Assembly: GCA_022447685.1 (NCBI GenBank)
Contig: JAKVAO010000063.1
Coordinates: 1-15,859, forward strand
Direction: 5' to 3'
DNA: 15,859 bases
From: Candidatus Caenarcanales bacterium
GTDB taxonomy: Bacteria; Cyanobacteriota; Vampirovibrionia; LMEP-6097
Shown: positions 7,819 through 12,943 of the stretch, in pieces
How the letters are laid out: every line of letters begins with the position of its first letter
Numbering within the stretch: the stretch's first letter is position 1
Position numbers and translations under genes: made by a program
The notes under the pieces: generated by a model
Told to the model about the DNA's origin: nothing
The model's input: the letters and a program-made list of their open reading frames with translations, nothing else
Database searches by the model: none

Positions 7819-7870
7819 GAGATTTGCAAAAAAAACTAGAAATAATTGATTTGATGACAATCATAGCAAA

Positions 7871-8156
7871 TTTTCATCCGTGAAAACATGAGGTGAGCTT
7901 TATAGCTTCAAATCAAGGCTTGCGAACGTGAAAAAGCTCAGTGACAGTTACATGCGCTAGCATTGGACGCTTTACAAAAATAAACCCGGGATCCCTGCAA
8001 AACAAAGTTTTGTGGGGTGAATAACGCAGAAGTTGGAGTTATAAAGTTCACCACAAAAAAATACCGTCCCGAGGAGTTCAGGGACGGCAATCGCACATAT
8101 TACAGATCGGGACTTGACCTGTAAACTTAGGGGCATGGCAGCTTGGGGCTTACCTC
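7871..8156 (+). ncRNA. Candidate structured RNA in the yggS-flagellin gap; strand uncertain
   Basis: The gap 7744-8260 has no convincing ORF, but 7890-8156 is visibly richer in G+C than its surroundings, which in AT-rich genomes often marks structured RNA. Helices seen: TTTTCA-TCCG-TGAAAA (7871-7886); GAGGTGAGC (7890-7898) with GCTTACCTC (8148-8156), extendable to 13 bp with G-U pairs; an 11-bp hairpin with a 3-base loop (7993-8003/8007-8017); GGTGAA (8016-8021) with TTCACC (8047-8052), which overlaps the previous helix by two bases; CCGTCCC/GGGACGG (8064-8070/8081-8087); TTACAG/CTGTAA (8100-8105/8119-8124). The end helix and the 11-bp hairpin need G-U pairs that exist only in a plus-strand transcript, while the terminator below reads minus, so two transcripts may overlap. 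It does not match tmRNA, RNase P, SRP or tRNA. No clear plus-strand promoter was found. Confidence 0.4.
8055..8087 (-). terminator. Rho-independent terminator downstream of flagellin
   Basis: On the minus strand CCGTCCC, a 10-base loop and GGGACGG form a 7-bp G+C-rich stem followed by TATTTTTTT. It lies 174 bases beyond the flagellin stop, so the flagellin mRNA would carry a long 3' end, or a separate small RNA ends here. The 3' half of the stem overlaps a 7-base segment that can pair instead with an upstream loop (8107-8113), so termination may be conditional. A second small hairpin, ATTACC/GGTAAT (8254-8270), straddles the flagellin stop codon and lacks a T run. Confidence 0.7.
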
Positions 8157-8260
8157 TACCGATAAAAAGATTAGTGACCTAGTTTGAAATAGTTACAGTT
8201 TTTCTAGTTCGAGTGTTACAGTCATGGAAAAATCACTAACCAAAATCCTTTTAATTACCA

Positions 8261-9565
8261 CTAAGGTAATAAATTCAACAATTGCTCGGGTTGAGCATTC
8301 GCTTGAGCTAACATCGCTATCCCTGATTGTTGCAGTATTTGCTGTTTTGCAATATTACTACTCTCAAGAGCCATATCAGCATCAATAATTCTAGACTTAG
8401 AAGCCTCAAGGTTTACTACCGCAATATCTTGAGCGTTTACTTTAGCTTCCATCGATCCTTGAAGTGCACCAAGGTGGGATCTCATTCTTGATAGGTTATC
8501 GATCATTCGAGTAATATCATCTAAATTACCATGGTCATAGTTAGTAGCACCATATGAATCAATAGTTGCACCCTGAATTCTTAATCTTTCTAAAGTAAAA
8601 CCTGGAGTAGATGAATTCTCTACTAATTGACCACCATCATGCAAGAAATATTTAATTGCTCTCCACTCTTCAGCAGTAATAGTTCCAGCCGCGGCAGGAG
8701 TTGGAGCACCTGGAGCAGCAACACCACCAGTGTTAACCAAAGGACCACTGTATCGCATGCTATAAGCATCCGTTAATAAACTTTCCATCGTTGCTGCGTC
8801 ATAGCCACCACCTTCACGGAAATCTTCTAACCAAGCAACAAGACCAGCAGTTGCTGGATTTGGAAGTTCGTCAACGATATCATTAATTGCTTTATCAACA
8901 TAGTTAAATCCAGAAGTACCAGCTGTAACTTCAGCTTCAGCGGAATTTGCGGTTGCAGTTAAAGGAACATATGAATATTGCGAATCCACATTAATACCTC
9001 TGCCTGCCACCAAATTATTTGTATTGTAAACCACAGTCCCTTCATCAATCATAAACGCTGGACCAAACTGCATAGTAGTTACTTCATTAAAAGTGATACC
9101 ACTTTGGATGATTCTATCTATTTGATCGGTTTTATCATTAAGAGAACCTCTTAATAGAAGTACACTGTTAAACCTAGTGTTAGCTGCGATATCTTCTACG
9201 TTTTTGACACGCTCATTGATTTCTCTTTGCAGTGCGTCTCTTTCGTCAGACCCATTGGTTCCATTCGCTCCTTGAATCATCAACTCTCTGATTCTTTGGA
9301 GGTCATCTTGCATTGATTGGATTTGACCTTCAGCAACTTGTATCAAACTGATACCATCCATCTGATTTTGTATAGTCTTTCTATAAGCTTTAACGTCAGA
9401 GGTTATTCTCTGCGCGATAGTCATACCTGCGGCATCATCACCAGCGGTAATAACTCTTTTACCTGTTGATAATCTACTTGTTGTGATTTCGAGCTCTCTA
9501 TTATTAGCTCTTAAAGCCGATTGAGCGTCCAAACTCAAACGGTTAGTATTAATTACTAGTCCCAT
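8261..9565 (-). CDS. fliC: Flagellin
   Basis: This is the filament subunit of the bacterial flagellum, exported unfolded by the flagellar type III apparatus, hence no signal peptide. The N-terminal D0/D1 region (about 1-150) has INTN, SLDAQ, RLSTGKR (31-37), AGDDAAGMTIAQR (41-53) and IQVAEGQI (75-82). The C-terminal D1/D0 region (about 345-434) has RMRSHLGALQ (360-369), NLEASKSRIIDADMALE (385-401) and ML-AQANAQP. The variable, surface-exposed middle (about 150-340) has a Pro/Ala-rich stretch at 282-294. ATG at 9565 with GAGGAG 6 bases upstream is an excellent start. No other flagellar gene is in the window. The symbol fliC follows the enteric convention; hag or flaA would serve equally. Confidence 0.96.
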   Translation of the reverse strand: MGLVINTNRLSLDAQSALRANNRELEITTSRLSTGKRVITAGDDAAGMTIAQRITSDVKAYRKTIQNQMDGISLIQVAEGQIQSMQDDLQRIRELMIQGANGTNGSDERDALQREINERVKNVEDIAANTRFNSVLLLRGSLNDKTDQIDRIIQSGITFNEVTTMQFGPAFMIDEGTVVYNTNNLVAGRGINVDSQYSYVPLTATANSAEAEVTAGTSGFNYVDKAINDIVDELPNPATAGLVAWLEDFREGGGYDAATMESLLTDAYSMRYSGPLVNTGGVAAPGAPTPAAAGTITAEEWRAIKYFLHDGGQLVENSSTPGFTLERLRIQGATIDSYGATNYDHGNLDDITRMIDNLSRMRSHLGALQGSMEAKVNAQDIAVVNLEASKSRIIDADMALESSNIAKQQILQQSGIAMLAQANAQPEQLLNLLP

Positions 9566-9592
9566 TATTAACTCCTCAGTTTTTAATGTTTT

Positions 9593-9622
9593 GTGTGCGA
9601 TTGTAAGTGTGCGATGCTTACA
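9593..9622 (-). promoter_or_regulatory. Flagellin 5' leader: repeat pair and hairpin
   Basis: The leader (minus strand) contains ATCGCACAC twice, 14 bases apart (9601 to 9593 and 9615 to 9607). The upstream copy lies mostly in the 9-base loop of a hairpin with stem TGTAAG/CTTACA (9622-9617 with 9607-9602). The downstream copy follows that stem directly and lies about 18 bases before the ribosome binding site. The 10-mer CAATCGCACA of the downstream copy is exactly complementary to minus-strand bases 8097-8088 beyond the flagellin stop. The position suggests translational control by protein or RNA; this is inference. Confidence 0.4.
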
Positions 9623-9640
9623 GGTATATAAATCGGTACT

Positions 9641-9667
9641 TTGCCGGGAACCTGAGTACGGAGTTTA
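9641..9667 (-). promoter_or_regulatory. Sigma-28 (FliA)-type promoter for flagellin
   Basis: TAAA (9667 to 9664) is followed after exactly 15 bases by CCCGGCAA (9648 to 9641). The flagellar sigma consensus is TAAA-N15-GCCGATAA, so five of eight -10 positions match along with the complete -35 core and spacing. Transcription would start near 9635, giving a leader of about 70 bases. No sigma-70 style alternative is as good. The sigma gene itself is not in the window. Confidence 0.45.
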
Positions 9668-9671
9668 GTTG

Positions 9672-9707
9672 AAAAAAATTTATTCTTCTAAGTTGAATTA
9701 CTTAGAA
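9672..9707 (-). terminator. Terminator at the end of plsC
   Basis: On the minus strand TTCTAAG and CTTAGAA form a perfect 7-bp stem with an 8-base loop holding the plsC stop codon. After seven more bases comes a run of seven T (9678 to 9672). The stem is A/T-rich and the T run is offset, so strength is uncertain. It would separate plsC transcription from the flagellin promoter immediately beyond. Confidence 0.45.
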
Positions 9708-10369
9708 TCAGCCTCTTCTAAAAGCTTATAATCACAGAGATTTGCAATCCTAGCGAGGCAATCCTGAGATAAAGAATCAATATCTTGGTTTTTATCAATT
9801 TCGTAACTTTCACCAATATTTATAAGAACTTTAGTCTTAAATAAAGAAATATTTGATTTTCTATAACTTATACCTATAGGAAGTACAGGCTTTTTACAAA
9901 GCCTGGCTAGGAAAATCGCACCATTCTGTGGCTGTCCAAGATATTCGTCTTTAGATCTAGTACCTTCTATAAAGATTAATAATTTCCAATTAAATTTATT
10001 TACTAAGTTTTTTGCGATTTTAAGAGACGAAGAAGCTGGCTTATCTCTATCTAAGTATATAGAAGAACATAAATATATTAAAGTAGCGAAAAACTTATTC
10101 TTAAATAATTCTTTTTTAGCGATAAAAGTAGTATTAGATATGAGACTTGAACCAATTAAAGGTGGGTCTAATAGCGATCTATGATTAGAAACACAGATAT
10201 AGGATTTATTAGGATCAAAGTTTTTAGGGTAATTAACTTCTATTTCATAGAAAGCTCCTGTGAAAAACTGAACTAAAAAACGGCTCAAAGAGTAAAACAT
10301 CGAGGCGAAAACAGAACCTCTATATGTTTCTTGGTCGATAAAACCTAGGAGTTTACTTGAATTATCCAT
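9698..10369 (-). CDS. plsC: 1-acylglycerol-3-phosphate O-acyltransferase (PlsC/LPLAT family)
   Basis: This family transfers an acyl group to lysophosphatidic acid to make phosphatidic acid at the inner membrane, the second acylation of phospholipid synthesis. The catalytic NHx4D is N62-HRSLL-D68. Motif II surrounds KKELFKNKFF (85-94) and the following R108. Motif III is FIEGTRS (133-139), with Ile where Pro is usual. Motif IV is KPVLPIGIS (160-168). A hydrophobic N-terminal stretch (about 19-41) may sit in the membrane. Length (223 aa) is typical. The ATG at 10369 has no clear ribosome binding site. It diverges from the aminotransferase across 24 bases. The exact acyl acceptor cannot be fixed from sequence alone. 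Confidence 0.88.
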   Translation of the reverse strand: MDNSSKLLGFIDQETYRGSVFASMFYSLSRFLVQFFTGAFYEIEVNYPKNFDPNKSYICVSNHRSLLDPPLIGSSLISNTTFIAKKELFKNKFFATLIYLCSSIYLDRDKPASSSLKIAKNLVNKFNWKLLIFIEGTRSKDEYLGQPQNGAIFLARLCKKPVLPIGISYRKSNISLFKTKVLINIGESYEIDKNQDIDSLSQDCLARIANLCDYKLLEEADSK

Positions 10370-10393
10370 ATTTTGCTATCATTAATATAATAC
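10370..10393. promoter_or_regulatory. 24-bp divergent gap with -10-like sequence
   Basis: The gap holds TATAAT (10386-10391, plus strand) only two bases before the aminotransferase ATG. If used as a -10 it would start transcription inside the annotated gene. On the minus strand the overlapping TATTAT (10392 to 10387) would start plsC transcription about 11 bases before its ATG. Neither has a good -35. Bidirectional use is possible but unproven. Confidence 0.25.
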
Positions 10394-11704
10394 ATGGTGT
10401 TTTACGAGACTAAAGCAAAAATTTCATTAGATCCAATAGTTGGACTAGTCCAAACAGCAGCAGAAGATAACTCTGTGGATAAGTTACTCGCGATAGTTGG
10501 CTCTGCTATGGATGATTCTGGTAAGTTAATAGTCCCAGATACAGTAAATCAGGTGGCAAGTGAGCTATGTGCGAAGTCTTTGAACATGGCATACAGCCCA
10601 TCTAGTGGTCTAAAAGACCTAGCTCCACTGATTTCACAAGAATTTATCGGCAAAGAAACTTTAGCAGCATTATATTCTGATAATATTAGGCGCGCTGAAG
10701 TAGTAACAGGTGGAGGAACTCACGCAATTTCTGCGACTTTGATGTCTTGCACTAAAACTAGCGATCCGATCATAGTCCAAAGACCTCATTGGGCAGGTTA
10801 TGACAGCATAGCTCTAGGTATCAATAGAACCAATCTTTATAATTTTGAGCTTTTGAATGAAGACGATAGCTTCAATATCAATAGCTTTGAGAAAATTACC
10901 GATAGAGCTGTTAAATCTCGTCCAAGTGAGAGTAACTCTAAAATAACTTTAATCCTAAATTCACCATTCGATAATCCTCTTGGTAAAGACTTTGGTGATG
11001 ATGTTTGGAAACAAATCGCTTCTATATTAGCCAAATATCCAGAACAAGAATTTCTAGTAATTCTAGATATCGCCTATATAGATTTCGGTCCTGAAGCTAA
11101 GAACTATAATAAACTTTCTTTCCTGAAAGACTTTTTCGCTACTGTAAACAGTGAAAAACTAAGTGTTGTTGTAGCTGCTACGCTTTCTAAGAGCTTTGCA
11201 ATGTATGGAGCTAGAGTTGGAGCTGCGACCCTACTATCTGCTTCTTATGAAAATGTTTCTAACTGGAAAGATGTTGTCGGAGGTACACTTCGAGGAACAG
11301 TGAGTAACCTTGCTAGAACTAGTCAAGAAATTGCCTTTGAGGTACTGAAAGACGAAACCAAGCTAGCACAAATTCACCAATTCCAGAAAGATACTGTAGC
11401 GATGATAGAACGTAGAAAAAATCATTTCATAGATAGTATTAGTCCTAAGCTTCCAGAAGAACTTGCATTAATCAAACCCGATGGTGGATTTTTTGTTTCA
11501 CTCAAAATCAAGAATGAGATATTAAATAGATTCCCAGAAGCAGGAAAAGAACTCTCTGAAAGGTTTATACAGACTAGTACTTATATTCCGGTTTTACTAG
11601 ATCAATACTTAAGAATTCCAGTTTGTGGACTTAGAGAAGAGCTACTTGACCAAGTCACGGAGCGCATACTCAAGTACACTGTAGAAGTTTTGGTTCCTGC
11701 ATAA
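10394..11704 (+). CDS. Class I/II aminotransferase, aspartate/aromatic (AspC/TyrB) type
   Basis: A PLP-dependent, fold-type I cytoplasmic aminotransferase. Visible landmarks are VTGGGTHAI (104-112, cofactor phosphate region), the W133 aromatic region in RPHWAGY (130-136), N189 and NPLG (194-197), D225 in ILDIAY (223-228) that would contact the pyridine nitrogen, the Schiff-base lysine K266 in LSKSFAMYGARVG (264-276), and R407 in LRIPVCGL (406-413) that would bind the substrate carboxylate. SKS-x-YGARVG resembles the SKN-x-GLYNERVG signature of AspC/TyrB, but the protein is divergent, so the amino acid substrate is not assigned. No ribosome binding site precedes the ATG, and a TATAAT abuts it, so a start farther in is possible. 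It is followed by hflX after 10 bases. Confidence 0.85.
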   Translation: MVFYETKAKISLDPIVGLVQTAAEDNSVDKLLAIVGSAMDDSGKLIVPDTVNQVASELCAKSLNMAYSPSSGLKDLAPLISQEFIGKETLAALYSDNIRRAEVVTGGGTHAISATLMSCTKTSDPIIVQRPHWAGYDSIALGINRTNLYNFELLNEDDSFNINSFEKITDRAVKSRPSESNSKITLILNSPFDNPLGKDFGDDVWKQIASILAKYPEQEFLVILDIAYIDFGPEAKNYNKLSFLKDFFATVNSEKLSVVVAATLSKSFAMYGARVGAATLLSASYENVSNWKDVVGGTLRGTVSNLARTSQEIAFEVLKDETKLAQIHQFQKDTVAMIERRKNHFIDSISPKLPEELALIKPDGGFFVSLKIKNEILNRFPEAGKELSERFIQTSTYIPVLLDQYLRIPVCGLREELLDQVTERILKYTVEVLVPA

Positions 11705-11714
11705 ATAATTCCTG

Positions 11715-12920
11715 ATGGATAAAGCTGTTTTAATAGATATTGTAGAACCCAACTGTAGTAAGAAGGAAACTGAACTACGCTTAGAGGAGCTTAATAGCTT
11801 GGTTAAGACCTATGGCGGGATTACTGTTGAGAACCTTGTGCAGAAAAGAGCGCAACCTGCATACAAAACCTATGTTGGTTCTGGGAAATTAGAAGAACTC
11901 TTAGATTCTTTTGAAAGCTTCGATGGTCTAGATGTTGTGGTGATAAACAATATACTCAAACCCAGACAAATTTATAATCTAGAAGAGTTCTGCATCAATT
12001 ATCAAATCAAGAAACGTAAAGAAGACAGAGAGCGCTTCGAAGAAGAAGGTTCCAGTAAAACTTCAGTAAGCCGCTGGGAGAATCCCAAGAAAATTAAAGT
12101 CTGGGATAGGGTTGATCTGATTCTGAAAATATTTGATAAGCACGCAAGTACTGTAGAAGCGAAGTTACAGATTGAGCTTGCAAGTATTAAACATATGGGA
12201 CCTCGCATCTTTGGAATGGGGTTAGAACTTTCTCGTCAGGCTGGTGGTATCGGTACTGTTGGTGTAGGTGAAACCAATACTCAAATAATGAAACGTCACC
12301 TTCAAAAAAGACAAAAATTAATTGAGAAGAAAATCCAGACCTATAGTGATGTGCAAAAAAGACACAGAGATTCAAGGCGTAATAAAAATTTCAAAACCAT
12401 TGCTCTAGTAGGTTACACCAATGCCGGTAAAAGCACTCTTAAGAGATCCCTCACCAAGAAACAAAACACTTATGTCGCAGATGAATTATTCGCCACTTTA
12501 GATTCCACAGTAGGAGAGCTGTTCCTACCCCAATCTAGAACGAAGATGATAGTCGCAGATACTATTGGTTTCATCCAAGACCTGCCTCCTGACTTGATTG
12601 ATGCATTCAAATCAACACTTGCTGAAATCATCGAAGCAGATATTATATTTCATGTCATAGATACTTCTGATGAAAATATACTGCTGAAAATACAAGTAGT
12701 AGAAGAAATCATGGCTCAACTAGATGTCAGTCTGGATAAGGATAAATATTATATCTTCAATAAAATGGACAAACTTGAAGATAAAAGTGAAAGAGAAGAA
12801 CTAATTCAAAATTTGAAAGAACAGTTTGCAGAGTATAACCCTGTATTCATCTCAGCCACAGATAAATCATCACTTCATCAGCTTATAGCTGATATGGATG
12901 CTAAAGTTGCTGTGACTTAA
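11715..12920 (+). CDS. hflX: GTPase HflX (ribosome-splitting/rescue factor)
   Basis: HflX binds the 50S subunit and splits stalled or stress-damaged ribosomes. The N-terminal HflX domain has YVGSGKLEEL (53-62), LKPRQIYNLEE (81-91), WDRVDLILKIF (130-140), EAKLQIELA (148-156) and the glycine-rich QAGGIGTVGVGETNTQ (175-190). The GTPase domain has P-loop GYTNAGKST (233-241), switch I LFATLDST (258-265), DTIGF (282-286), NKMD (349-352) and SA (380-381). Between NLEE and WDRVD there are about 30 extra, highly charged residues (95-127) not seen in the E. coli protein. The ATG lies 10 bases after the aminotransferase stop without a ribosome binding site, so an operon is likely. Total 401 aa, typical of the family. 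Confidence 0.95.
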   Translation: MDKAVLIDIVEPNCSKKETELRLEELNSLVKTYGGITVENLVQKRAQPAYKTYVGSGKLEELLDSFESFDGLDVVVINNILKPRQIYNLEEFCINYQIKKRKEDRERFEEEGSSKTSVSRWENPKKIKVWDRVDLILKIFDKHASTVEAKLQIELASIKHMGPRIFGMGLELSRQAGGIGTVGVGETNTQIMKRHLQKRQKLIEKKIQTYSDVQKRHRDSRRNKNFKTIALVGYTNAGKSTLKRSLTKKQNTYVADELFATLDSTVGELFLPQSRTKMIVADTIGFIQDLPPDLIDAFKSTLAEIIEADIIFHVIDTSDENILLKIQVVEEIMAQLDVSLDKDKYYIFNKMDKLEDKSEREELIQNLKEQFAEYNPVFISATDKSSLHQLIADMDAKVAVT

Positions 12921-12943
12921 AATTTGGTTCTATATCTTATGTA

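Noticed and set aside
7921..7962. Short frame starting GCG AAC GTG as a tmRNA tag
   Set aside because: It ends in Met-Arg rather than a hydrophobic Ala-rich tail, and no T-loop or CCA-end pairing exists nearby.
7993..8017. 11-bp hairpin as a terminator for either strand
   Set aside because: No T run follows directly on the plus strand, and on the minus strand the stem has two mismatches and the T-rich segment is about 10 bases away.
8100..8130. Minus-strand GTTTACAGGTCAAGTCC resembles the SRP RNA GTTTACCAGGTCAGGTCC
   Set aside because: The essential GGAAGGAAGCAGCC that follows in every bacterial SRP RNA is missing, so the likeness is taken as chance.
8064..8156. GAGGAGTTC and GGGGCTTACC suggested RNase P RNA ends
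   Set aside because: The universally conserved GAGGAAAGTCC and ACAGAA blocks are absent in the required order on either strand.
7890..8156. Inverted-repeat-closed RNA resembling a retron msr-msd
   Set aside because: No reverse transcriptase gene is present anywhere in the window.
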